From assembly GCA_008933525.1 (NCBI GenBank), contig WBUV01000175.1, positions 1 to 6,863 on the forward strand: a stretch of 6,863 bases of DNA, in the 5' to 3' direction. The notes beneath the pieces are model-generated. The model was not told the origin of the DNA. It worked only from the letters and a program-made list of their open reading frames with translations, and searched no databases. The DNA comes from Bacteroidales bacterium. GTDB taxonomy: Bacteria; Bacteroidota; Bacteroidia; Bacteroidales; Tenuifilaceae. The position numbers and the translations under genes are program-made. How positions within the stretch are numbered: position 1 is the stretch's first letter; every line of letters begins with the position of its first letter. Below, piece after piece: positions 1-6,828 of the stretch.

Positions 1-920
1 CTCTGAAGCATATCGCTGTGCATTCCATCGGTACCAAGCATTAGGTTTTTGCCCAAACCAGTGCTATCGAAATAGCCAACATTGTTGTTCAAGTTGCTAT
101 CGGTATTCTGTGCAACCCAGCAAGGCGATTTTCCAATAAGCTCTCTTTCCTTATCCGATAAGTGCAGGCAGTGCACAAGGATAGATTTTGAAGGATTTAG
201 CATCCCAAAGTCATTCAATCGCTCCACAACCGATGAATTATAGGTTTCGAGGCAATGCTCTTGGTCATATAAATCCTCTGCAACGTGAATATGCACCCCC
301 GATTTATGTTTTAGCATCAGGTCCGATGCTTTTTTCAACGTTTCGTCGCTTAATGTGAACGATGCGTGCAACCCAACCAACCCCTGATTTTTAGATAGGT
401 ATGCATCGGTCTCCTCTAATCCTTCCTGGGCAATTTTATCGCCATCCCTATCGCTTATTTCGTAGCAAAGCAGGTGACCAACACCAACAGTATCGAATGC
501 CTTAGCAAGAATATCCAACGAACCCTTTACAGCAAATGGCGAAGCGTGGTGGTCAATTGCAAACGTAGCCCCCGATTTAGCGCAGGCCATTGCGGTAACC
601 AATCCGCAGTACTCAACCATCTCCTTGTTAAGGCACTTGTCCAGAGTCCACCAAACATATTTGAGTATTTCGTTGAAGTTGTTAGGGTTCTTTTTTGGAG
701 CACCCATTCCACGAGCCAAAGCCGAGTAGGCGTGATGATGCCCCACCACAAACGATTTTGTAACAATTTTACCCGTACAATCGATTGTGTCGAATTTTTC
801 CTGTGGAATCTGGCTATCGTCAACAAACTGAACATTACTGCCATCAACAATTATGTTGGTATGCTTAAACTCCAGCGTTTGCCAGTTAAGGTATATTGCG
901 TTTTTTAGTAGAACTTTCAT
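1..920 (-). CDS. ssnA: SsnA-type aminohydrolase, amidohydrolase superfamily (3' end outside window)
   Basis: A metal-dependent amidohydrolase of the cytosine deaminase/chlorohydrolase branch, most like SsnA, which accompanies selenium-dependent xanthine dehydrogenases in purine catabolic clusters. The expected role is hydrolysis of an amino or amide group on a purine or ring-opened product; the exact substrate is not settled. An ATG at 920 opens 306 visible codons, about 70% of the roughly 440 residues usual for the family, and the frame runs off the window edge without a stop. Visible motifs are H61-x-H63 in GHHHAYSALARG, IDHHASP (122-128), GLHASF (183-188), HIHVAE (210-215) with H212 and E215 as likely metal ligand and acid/base, LVHCLHL (248-254), and GTDGMHSD (296-303), where D298 is the usual last metal ligand. 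These are the HxH, His, His, Asp positions of the superfamily. The start lacks a Shine-Dalgarno site, as is common in Bacteroidota. It lies 202 bp after the dehydrogenase stop. The family call is firm; SsnA rather than another aminohydrolase rests partly on the neighbour. Confidence 0.85.
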   Translation of the reverse strand, partial: MKVLLKNAIYLNWQTLEFKHTNIIVDGSNVQFVDDSQIPQEKFDTIDCTGKIVTKSFVVGHHHAYSALARGMGAPKKNPNNFNEILKYVWWTLDKCLNKEMVEYCGLVTAMACAKSGATFAIDHHASPFAVKGSLDILAKAFDTVGVGHLLCYEISDRDGDKIAQEGLEETDAYLSKNQGLVGLHASFTLSDETLKKASDLMLKHKSGVHIHVAEDLYDQEHCLETYNSSVVERLNDFGMLNPSKSILVHCLHLSDKERELIGKSPCWVAQNTDSNLNNNVGYFDSTGLGKNLMLGTDGMHSDMLQ

Positions 921-930
921 TTCGTGTTTG

Positions 931-1034
931 GTTGTTAGGTTATTGAGAGATTGGGTTATTAAGTTAATGAGTAATTAAGTGATTAGGTTAATAGGATAAT
1001 GAGTTATTAAGTAACTAAGATAATAGGATATTGA
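931..1034. repeat. Degenerate 8-bp tandem repeat, 13 units in unbroken phase
   Basis: Read on the plus strand from 931, every eighth base is G for 13 consecutive units, with a loose consensus G-T/A-T-A-A/T-T-A/G-A/G. Examples are GTTATTAA (955-962 and 1003-1010), GTTAATGA (963-970), GATAATGA (995-1002) and GATAATAG (1019-1026). Units differ at one to three positions but no insertion or deletion breaks the phase up to 1034. The repeat lies wholly between two genes. Function unknown. Confidence 0.8.
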
Positions 1035-1068
1035 GTTTTAAGTTCTTTTGTTTGTGATTATAATATTC

Positions 1069-1117
1069 TCTCATTATTCCGATTTACTTATTTTCTCATT
1101 CTCTCATTCTCTCATTC
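1069..1117. repeat. TCTCATT/TCTCATTC octamer copies, three of them in exact tandem
   Basis: Three exact TCTCATTC units occupy 1094-1117, and a further TCTCATT lies at 1069-1075. On the minus strand they read GAATGAGA, which resembles the 8-bp units at 931-1034 read on the plus strand. CTCATTAT at 1070-1077 is the exact reverse complement of ATAATGAG at 996-1003. The two blocks therefore face each other and could pair weakly in RNA. Confidence 0.7.
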
Positions 1118-1122
1118 TCAAA

Positions 1123-3669
1123 TTACTTTCTCCTCATCGGTAATTTCGTCCGTTTAATTCCATCGTAAGCAAAGAATGCATTGGCGATTGCCGCAGGGGT
1201 TGGAACAAGTCCAATTTCGCCAATTCCCTTTGCTCCGTATGGTCCAACAGGATCGGGCTCCTCAATGCCAATTATCTCCATTTCGGGCATATCGTTGGCT
1301 CTAAGAATACCGATATCCTTAAATTTACTGCTAACCAAATAGCCATCCTTCATCGGTAAATCCTCTGTAAGAGCGTATCCCATTCCCATATGCAGAGCAC
1401 CCTCAATTTGACCTTCAAACAGCATTTGGTTCATAATTTTGCCAGCATCGTGTGCAGCCACAATCTTCTTGATTTCGCCATTATCGTCGAGAATAACTAC
1501 TTGAGTTGCGTAGCCGTAGGCAAAGTGGATAATTGGGTCGTCGGTATCGGCACCGGGTTTGCAGGTCCAGTCGCATACAAACTTACCACGGTATGTTCTT
1601 CCAACAAGTTTATCTAACGATGAACCTTCCAAATCCTTTTTGATTTGAATTGTAGCGTTGATAATTGCATTGGCAACCAGCGCGGTTGCACGCGATGAGG
1701 TGGTCATGCCAGTAGAAATTCCTGCGGTAGTATCAACAATAACCTCTATATGCTCTGGATTTATTCCAAGTTCGTGATGTAATGTTTGGATAGCCATTGT
1801 ATGTACGCCTTGTCCCATCTCAGTCCATCCGTGGTGTATTTCAACCTTCTTATCGGAGATAATTTTGATGAGCACATCACTCTCGTCAACCATTCCGTTT
1901 CCAACACCAGTGTTCTTAATACCTGTGGCAATTCCAGCGTATTTTGCGCTGTTGAAAACATCCTTAACCGCAAGCAAAGTCTTTTTCAAACCAACTCCAC
2001 GCAATACCTGTCCGGTTGCTGTTTTGGAGCCATCCTCAAGGGCATTGTCGAACCGGATTTGCCAACGGTCGAATCCTGCTCGCTTGCAGATATCGTCAAT
2101 ACAACTCTCAATGGCAAAAACCGACTGTGGAACACCAAATCCGCGCATTGCGCCCGAAGGGATATTGTTGGTATAAACTGTTTTTGCCGATACATCAACA
2201 GCCGGAACGGTATAGCCACCCGTGGCGTGACCCACAACGCGCTCCATCACCTTTGTTCCAACCGATGCGTAGGCGCCAGTGTCGCCAACTGCTTCCAATT
2301 TAACGGCAGTAAACTTACCTTTAGCATCGCAGGCCAAGCTCATCTTCATCCAAACAGGATGGCGTTTTGGGTGCATTTTTATTGATTCATCCCTGGTAAA
2401 GTGAAGTTTTACGGGCATTTGTACAAGGTAGGCAAACATCGATACGTGACCCTGAACGGTTAAATCCTCCTTGCCTCCAAATCCACCGCCATTCTGTACA
2501 AGAGTTACTTTTACTTTCTCCTCGGGTAGATTTAGGATTTTTGCAATTTGCTTTCTGTCGGAGTAAACGCCCTGTCCTTGAGTGTACAATCTAATTCCAT
2601 CGTCCTCTGGAAGTGCAATAGCCGTTTCAGTTTCAAGGAAAGCGTGCTCAATGCGCTGCGTTTCGTATATATCGCTCGATGTCCAAGCTGCTTCGGCAAA
2701 GGCTTTTTCTACATCGCCAAAGCGAATGGAGCAGGTTTCAAGTACATTCGATCTTCCTGGGTGTACATTAGCACTGTTGGGCTTTGCAGCCTCAAGCATA
2801 TCGGTAACAGGCTCAAAAACCTCATAGTCAATTTTGATTAGCTCAACCGCCTTGCGGGCAATATCCTCGGTTGTGGCCACAACGCTAGCAATAACATCGC
2901 CAATGTAGCGGGTGGTTTCGCCAATATCAATCATCATTGGCCAATCCTGGAATATAAGACCGCTAATATGGTTTCCGGGGATATCCTTGGCTGTAAAAAT
3001 CTTCACAACACCATCAACCTTTAGGGCTGCGCTTGTATCTATTTTTAGAACTTTTGCCTTGGGATAATCGGAGAACTTTAGGGCGCTATGGAGCATTCCA
3101 TCAAAGTGCATATCGTCCACAAACGCTCTTTCGCCAAGGGCAGTTTCAACTGCTTGGTACTTTGGATACCTATCGCCAACCTTTGCGGTTACATTATTTT
3201 CAACCTTTTCGCCCTGAAGTTCCCTGAACGAAATCTCTATGGCATCGATAATTTTTACATAACCTGTACAACGGCATAGGTTTGGACTAATTGCCCTAAT
3301 AATATCGCTACGGGTGGGAGTGGGGTTGGCATTGTAAAGCCCCTTTGCACGCATAATCATTCCGGGTGAGCAAAAACCGCACTGTACAGCTCCTTTTTGC
3401 GCAAAGTGTTTTCCTAAAACCGATTTGAACTCCTGCGATAGTCCCTCAAGTGTATTGATGGTAGCCCCTTCAGTATCCTTCATTTTTACACGGCAGGCCA
3501 TTTTAATTTTGCTATCAATCTCCACTGAGCAAGCGCCACATACACCCTGACCGGAACATCCATCCTTAGCAGCAGTCAGAAATTTTTCCTTTCGGAGAAA
3601 TTCTAGAAGATTTTTCTCCAAATCGCCAGTGTAGGTAGTTTTATTTGAGTTAAGCGTAAATGTTACCAT
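1123..3669 (-). CDS. Selenium-dependent xanthine dehydrogenase type molybdenum hydroxylase (2Fe-2S and Mo domains fused)
   Basis: A cytoplasmic molybdenum hydroxylase of the xanthine oxidase family, expected to hydroxylate purines such as hypoxanthine or xanthine (or run in reverse on urate). The 848 residues match the length remembered for the selenium-dependent xanthine dehydrogenase family. A ferredoxin-like [2Fe-2S] domain carries C38, C44, C47 and C59. A second [2Fe-2S] domain carries C97, C100, C132 and C134 (CGFC...CRC). The molybdopterin-binding region follows from about residue 165, with GQGVYSDR (365-372), NGGGFGGKED (393-402), AMRGFG (507-512), GWTEMGQGVHTMA (614-626) and GAKGIGEIG (812-820); E818 fits the catalytic glutamate near the C-terminus. 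There is no FAD domain between the iron-sulfur and Mo parts, so electrons must pass to a separate partner not seen here. No selenocysteine codon is involved; in this family selenium is a labile ligand of the Mo cofactor. ATG at 3669, TAA at 1123-1125. Selenium use is inferred from family and the adjacent ssnA. Confidence 0.88.
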   Translation of the reverse strand: MVTFTLNSNKTTYTGDLEKNLLEFLRKEKFLTAAKDGCSGQGVCGACSVEIDSKIKMACRVKMKDTEGATINTLEGLSQEFKSVLGKHFAQKGAVQCGFCSPGMIMRAKGLYNANPTPTRSDIIRAISPNLCRCTGYVKIIDAIEISFRELQGEKVENNVTAKVGDRYPKYQAVETALGERAFVDDMHFDGMLHSALKFSDYPKAKVLKIDTSAALKVDGVVKIFTAKDIPGNHISGLIFQDWPMMIDIGETTRYIGDVIASVVATTEDIARKAVELIKIDYEVFEPVTDMLEAAKPNSANVHPGRSNVLETCSIRFGDVEKAFAEAAWTSSDIYETQRIEHAFLETETAIALPEDDGIRLYTQGQGVYSDRKQIAKILNLPEEKVKVTLVQNGGGFGGKEDLTVQGHVSMFAYLVQMPVKLHFTRDESIKMHPKRHPVWMKMSLACDAKGKFTAVKLEAVGDTGAYASVGTKVMERVVGHATGGYTVPAVDVSAKTVYTNNIPSGAMRGFGVPQSVFAIESCIDDICKRAGFDRWQIRFDNALEDGSKTATGQVLRGVGLKKTLLAVKDVFNSAKYAGIATGIKNTGVGNGMVDESDVLIKIISDKKVEIHHGWTEMGQGVHTMAIQTLHHELGINPEHIEVIVDTTAGISTGMTTSSRATALVANAIINATIQIKKDLEGSSLDKLVGRTYRGKFVCDWTCKPGADTDDPIIHFAYGYATQVVILDDNGEIKKIVAAHDAGKIMNQMLFEGQIEGALHMGMGYALTEDLPMKDGYLVSSKFKDIGILRANDMPEMEIIGIEEPDPVGPYGAKGIGEIGLVPTPAAIANAFFAYDGIKRTKLPMRRK

Positions 3670-3831
3670 AAGTCTTTATTAATTACGAACAAGTATTCTA
3701 TGTTTTCAAAATACCTATTCTCTGTTATTAGATTCCTCGCTTTGCCCGGAATGACAAGAAATAATGTTGATTGTCATGCTGTGCTTGTCGATGCATCTGT
3801 ATTTATTTCTAATTTCTTAATAAATCAATCC
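3670..3831. other. Spacer between xdh and the threonine-synthase-like gene
   Basis: This 162-bp gap has no credible gene. It contains the inverted repeat at 3730-3798 and AT-rich flanks. No convincing TAnnTTTG promoter faces the dehydrogenase; the nearest minus-strand match, GTATTTTG around 3705-3712, departs from the consensus and has no TTTG box at the right distance. Confidence 0.5.
3730..3798. repeat. Inverted repeat, TGTCAT ends innermost (copy A)
   Basis: A left arm at 3730-3756 (AGATTCCTCG...GAATGACA) faces a right arm at 3772-3798 (TGTCATGCTG...GCATCT). Counted by eye, 18 of 27 positions pair, with a perfect 7-bp inner stem ATGACAA/TTGTCAT (3751-3757 with 3771-3777) around a 13-base loop. 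Each arm is a version of a dispersed intergenic repeat common in Bacteroidota. The left arm, reverse-complemented, matches the left arm of the copy at 5107-5133 at 23 of 27 positions. No T run follows on the minus strand, so terminator function is not supported here. Confidence 0.75.
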
Positions 3832-5064
3832 CTAAAATAGTTTTTTCAACTCTTCAATATTAGGACTAATTGGATTTGGAATCTGAATCAATGTTGAAAC
3901 AGCCTTTAAATCCTTAAGTCCGCTTCCAGTTAATAGAACTGTACAGTTTGAGTTTGCTTTTATTAACCCTCTGGTTTTATAGGCCAACATTCCGGCAAAT
4001 GCTGTTGCAGCAGCAGGTTCTGCAAAGATACCTGTATTCCTCGATAGTACTGCCGATGCCTGTATGATTTCTTCATCGCTTACAGCTAAAGTTTCTCCTT
4101 TATAGTTCTGAATGAATTGTTTAGCCATATAGAAGTTGCGAGGAATATCTACAGAGATTGAATCGGCGATTGTATTGCTTGGCTTAATGCTGAATTCTTT
4201 ACTGTTGATATTATCAATCAAATTGCTGCTTCCGGCAGATTGAACTGCAATAATTGTTGGAATTCTCTCAATCAACCCAAGCATTAGTAAATCCTCAAAA
4301 CCCTTGTAAACGCCCGAAACTATAACACCGTCGCCTACAGGTACAAAAACCATATCGGGTGTTTTACCATCGAGTTGGTCGAAAATCTCGAACGATACGG
4401 TTTTCTTTCCCTCAATGGTTAATGGGTTGAAGGCTGTATTGCGGTTATACCATCCAAATTCCTTGGTTGCCTCAATGCTTAAATCGAAGGCATTGTCGTA
4501 GGTGCCATCAACAGGGATAATTTTGGCACCGTACATCACTATTTGGGTAAGTTTTGCCAAAGGAGCAGCCTTTGGAACCATTATAATGGCTTTTTGTCCT
4601 TGCGAAGCGCATATCCCTGCTAACGATGAACCAGCATTACCTGTAGATGCTGCTACAATAGTATCAATCCCATTCTCCTTTGCATACGCCGATACCACTG
4701 CTGAAGCCCTATCCTTGAAAGAGAAAGTTGGATTTTGTGAATCGTCCTTTAGCAATAGGTTGAATGGCAATTTCACGCCATCAATTGATTTGAATGTGTA
4801 TAGAGGAGTTTTCCCAACCCTTAAAGGAGGCAAGCTATCAATGGATTTGAGTGGCAGTAAATCGATATAATTTGACGTTGCTAAAGATTTCGCATTTAGG
4901 CTTTTGCTTAGCGATTTGTAATCGTAAACGGTTTTAAAAACCCCTTTTGGCGGAGTTGTTGGGTTGTTTACTGCGCTGCACGAAGGGCAAAGGTAAAGTT
5001 CTGGAGTACTTTCGTACTGCTTACCGCAATCGCAGCATTGGTATATAAATTTGGCGTTGCTCAT
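3832..5064 (-). CDS. Threonine-synthase-like fold-type II PLP enzyme with N-terminal zinc ribbon
   Basis: A 410-residue PLP-dependent enzyme of the threonine synthase family, which eliminates or replaces groups at C-beta/C-gamma of amino acids. A Cys4 zinc ribbon opens it (C10-x2-C13 and C26-x2-C29), as in many threonine and cysteate synthases. K117 in SFKDRASA is the PLP-binding lysine; ASTGNAGSS (139-147) is the SxGN loop; PVGDG (242-246) should hold the PLP phosphate; FAEPAAA (347-353) and TGSGLKD (379-385) are typical of the family. An upstream in-frame TTG at 5085 is possible, but the ATG at 5064 directly precedes the zinc-ribbon domain and is preferred. The gene lies 138 bp after the larger PLP gene and 162 bp before the dehydrogenase, with an inverted repeat on each side. 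It could be ordinary threonine synthase (ThrC). Its place beside a purine cluster rather than homoserine genes suggests a specialised paralogue, which is inference, so no symbol is given. Confidence 0.85.
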   Translation of the reverse strand: MSNAKFIYQCCDCGKQYESTPELYLCPSCSAVNNPTTPPKGVFKTVYDYKSLSKSLNAKSLATSNYIDLLPLKSIDSLPPLRVGKTPLYTFKSIDGVKLPFNLLLKDDSQNPTFSFKDRASAVVSAYAKENGIDTIVAASTGNAGSSLAGICASQGQKAIIMVPKAAPLAKLTQIVMYGAKIIPVDGTYDNAFDLSIEATKEFGWYNRNTAFNPLTIEGKKTVSFEIFDQLDGKTPDMVFVPVGDGVIVSGVYKGFEDLLMLGLIERIPTIIAVQSAGSSNLIDNINSKEFSIKPSNTIADSISVDIPRNFYMAKQFIQNYKGETLAVSDEEIIQASAVLSRNTGIFAEPAAATAFAGMLAYKTRGLIKANSNCTVLLTGSGLKDLKAVSTLIQIPNPISPNIEELKKLF

Positions 5065-5202
5065 TCTGTTTAAATAAAAATACAAGTTACGATTTTATGC
5101 TAAAAATGTCATTCTGAGCGAAGCGAAGAATCTTAATATATTTCAAAGAAGAGACTTCGCTGCGTTCAGTATGACAATCAAATCAATACCAAGAAAAGTA
5201 AA
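5065..5202. other. Spacer between the two PLP-enzyme genes
   Basis: This 138-bp gap consists mostly of the hairpin-forming repeat at 5107-5176 plus AT-rich flanks. No gene or clear minus-strand promoter is visible. Confidence 0.5.
5102..5176 (-). terminator. Inverted repeat, TGTCAT ends outermost (copy B), possible factor-independent terminator
   Basis: The arm TGTCATTCTGAGCGAAGCGA... at 5107-5133 pairs with the arm ending CGTTCAGTATGACA at 5151-5176. Over the outer 22 positions, 19 are complementary by eye, giving a strong stem with a loop of about 20-25 bases. On the minus strand the stem is followed directly by five T residues (5106-5102), the layout of an intrinsic terminator for the gene ending at 5203. 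The arms belong to the same repeat family as 3730-3798, so the element may be mainly a dispersed repeat that happens to terminate or attenuate. The T run is short, and read-through into the next gene is plausible. Confidence 0.55.
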
Positions 5203-6684
5203 TTACAAACCCTTAAGTAAACCAGTTCTATCGTTGAATTCTTCAATAAGTTCGTCCCAACGTTCAATTTGATGGAATTGCTTATCCCATATTGTTCTAT
5301 CGCTCCAAAGAGCATTCAAATCCTCAATTTCTTTACCTTGTTGCTCAACCCAAGTGTAATACTTTAAATTGTGGAGTGCTTTACGGTCATAATAGGTTAA
5401 CTCCTTCATCCAGTCGGCAGTAGTTCCCATTAAGCATTTTTCCACATCCTTAATTGCTTGTGTAGGATTATAGTTGCCACGGTCGTGTCTTAATTCCTCA
5501 AGACGCGATTGGTACATTTCGGCAGAGTCTGTAGCAATGGTTATAATCACATCATTGGATGTCATTTCGTAGTACTTAGCTGTCTTAATTGCCGAAAGCA
5601 TATTGCCAATACCCGAAATACCCATAAAGTGAAGGTTTTTGATAGTAGCATCATCAACCCCAATTGATTTTAGGTATGCTTGTCCTTCTGGCTCGTTGAA
5701 CAGACGGAAAATTCTCATGCAATCCTCATCATCAATTGCTGTTACAACATCGGTGTTCTTAACGTTGTGAACCCAAGGTACATGCTTGTCGCCAATACCT
5801 TCAATACGATGACCTCCAAACCCATTGTTAAGCAAGGTTGGGCATTGCAATGCTTCCGATGCAACAACCTTAATGTGTGGTGCAATTGTTCTAAGGTAAT
5901 CGCCAGCGGCAATTGTTCCTGCAGAACCAGTAGCCGATACATACGCTGCAAAATTGCTATTAGGTCCTTTTACCAATCCAAAAACCTCTTCAATGGCTTT
6001 TCCTGTAATATTATAGTGCCAAGCAGAGTTTCCAAATTCATCGAATTGGTTAAAAATAACATAATCGGGTTTTGTGCGACGGATTTCCCAGCACTTATCG
6101 TAAATCTCCTTAACGTTCGATTCGCAACCAGGCGTAGCAATTACCTCCGAACCAACATAATCGCGCAACCAAGTAAAGCGCTCCTTGCTCATCTCCTCAG
6201 GAAGAATGGCAACAGACTCCGTGCCCATTAGTTTTGAGTCGAAAGCTCCACCACGGCAATAGTTCCCGGTTGATGGCCAAACAGCTTTTTGAGTAGTTGG
6301 ATCAAAACCACCGGTGATAATTCTAGGAGCTAAACATCCGTAAGCAGCACCTACTTTGTGTGCTCCTGTAGGAAACCATTTTCCTAAAAGAAGAACTATG
6401 CGTGCATCAACACCTGTTATTGCTTTTGGAAGTTCTATATAGTTAACCTTACCGTAAAGACCACCTTTTTCTTTTGGTTCGTTTTTCCATGTAATACGGA
6501 AAAGATTTAAGGCGTTGATATCCCAAAGACCGATATTTTTAAGCTGATCCTTAATCTTCTGAGGGATTAAATCTGGATTTTGCTGCTGTTTAAATGTAGG
6601 AAGTATAACACCACGCTCTTTAAAACGTTTAACTGCATTATCTAAAGCCTTTTGGTTAGTTACCTTATTAATAATTTCAATCAT
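5203..6684 (-). CDS. Fold-type II PLP-dependent enzyme, cysteine synthase-like, with long C-terminal extension
   Basis: A 493-residue PLP enzyme of the cysteine synthase/cystathionine beta-synthase superfamily, probably a cytoplasmic beta-eliminating or beta-replacing lyase; substrate unknown. K110 in PTGAHKVGAAY (105-115) fits the Schiff-base lysine. PSTGNYCRGGA (137-147) is the SxGN substrate loop. SATGSAGTIAAG (250-261) is the glycine-rich phosphate loop. EGIGDKHVP (295-303) resembles the GIG segment of cysteine synthases, and DSAEMY (386-391) supplies the residue near the pyridine nitrogen. The usual core is 300-350 residues. This protein adds about 90 residues before the lysine and about 100 after residue 395, the latter charged and rich in Trp and Tyr. 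ATG at 6684, stop at 5203-5205; the upstream region has no strong ribosome site. It is the first gene of the minus-strand series and is divergent from a probable gene at 6835. It lacks the zinc ribbon of its neighbour and does not look like YgeX, so it is a separate subfamily. Family call firm, function open. Confidence 0.82.
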   Translation of the reverse strand: MIEIINKVTNQKALDNAVKRFKERGVILPTFKQQQNPDLIPQKIKDQLKNIGLWDINALNLFRITWKNEPKEKGGLYGKVNYIELPKAITGVDARIVLLLGKWFPTGAHKVGAAYGCLAPRIITGGFDPTTQKAVWPSTGNYCRGGAFDSKLMGTESVAILPEEMSKERFTWLRDYVGSEVIATPGCESNVKEIYDKCWEIRRTKPDYVIFNQFDEFGNSAWHYNITGKAIEEVFGLVKGPNSNFAAYVSATGSAGTIAAGDYLRTIAPHIKVVASEALQCPTLLNNGFGGHRIEGIGDKHVPWVHNVKNTDVVTAIDDEDCMRIFRLFNEPEGQAYLKSIGVDDATIKNLHFMGISGIGNMLSAIKTAKYYEMTSNDVIITIATDSAEMYQSRLEELRHDRGNYNPTQAIKDVEKCLMGTTADWMKELTYYDRKALHNLKYYTWVEQQGKEIEDLNALWSDRTIWDKQFHQIERWDELIEEFNDRTGLLKGL

Positions 6685-6772
6685 AATCTTTGAATTAATT
6701 TTTTGTTAAAATTACAATATGTGTATGTAATTTCTAGCATTTAAGTCAAAATAAGAAATTTATGACAGATTA

Positions 6773-6802
6773 ATTGAATATAAAAGAAAATATATATATT
6801 TG
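6773..6802 (+). promoter_or_regulatory. Bacteroidota-type promoter facing right
   Basis: TATATTTG at 6795-6802 matches the Bacteroidota -7 consensus TAnnTTTG exactly. ATTG at 6773-6776 lies 18 bases upstream and can serve as the -33 element (consensus TTTG). Transcription would begin near 6808-6811, at or in a run of nine A residues (6809-6817), giving a leader of about 25 bases before the ATG at 6835. Confidence 0.5.
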
Positions 6803-6823
6803 TTGCAGAAAAAAAAATCCATT

Positions 6824-6828
6824 AAGGA
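6824..6828 (+). promoter_or_regulatory. Ribosome binding site AAGGA
   Basis: AAGGA lies six bases before the ATG at 6835, and the TAA at 6823-6825 closes that frame upstream. This supports 6835 as the true start of the right-hand gene. It is the best ribosome site in the window. Confidence 0.5.

Larger units (their letters stand above)
921..1122. other. ssnA-xdh intergenic spacer made largely of short repeats
   Basis: This 202-bp gap holds no gene. Its left half is a degenerate 8-bp tandem repeat and its right half carries copies of TCTCATT, listed separately. Between them is an AT-rich stretch (about 1040-1067). No TAnnTTTG box facing ssnA is evident, so ssnA is probably expressed by read-through from the dehydrogenase gene. 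That is an inference. Confidence 0.6.

Noticed and set aside
474..908. Plus-strand 144-codon open frame opposite ssnA
   Set aside because: It lies antisense to a frame with clear amidohydrolase motifs; its own translation shows no family features and no promoter precedes it.
931..1117. CRISPR array
   Set aside because: The units are 8 bp, contiguous and degenerate, with no long identical repeats and no spacers.
1786..2385. Plus-strand 199-codon open frame within the dehydrogenase gene
   Set aside because: It is antisense to conserved Mo-domain coding sequence; the Cys/Asn/Ser-rich translation is typical of a shadow frame.
3705..3712. Minus-strand GTATTTTG as a promoter for the dehydrogenase gene
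   Set aside because: It differs from TAnnTTTG at the first two positions and has no TTTG element about 19-21 bases upstream.
3730..3798. Inverted repeat copy A as an intrinsic terminator
   Set aside because: The stem is imperfect and no T run follows it on the minus strand.
5065..5085. TTG start adding seven residues to the threonine-synthase-like protein
   Set aside because: The ATG at 5064 directly precedes the zinc ribbon, and the extra MYFYLNR has no family support.
3730..5176. Insertion sequence around the threonine-synthase-like gene
   Set aside because: No transposase is encoded between the repeats, and the repeat type is a widespread dispersed intergenic element.
5680..6231. Plus-strand 183-codon open frame within the 493-residue PLP gene
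   Set aside because: The opposite strand encodes intact PLP motifs across this stretch; the plus-strand translation has no recognisable domain.
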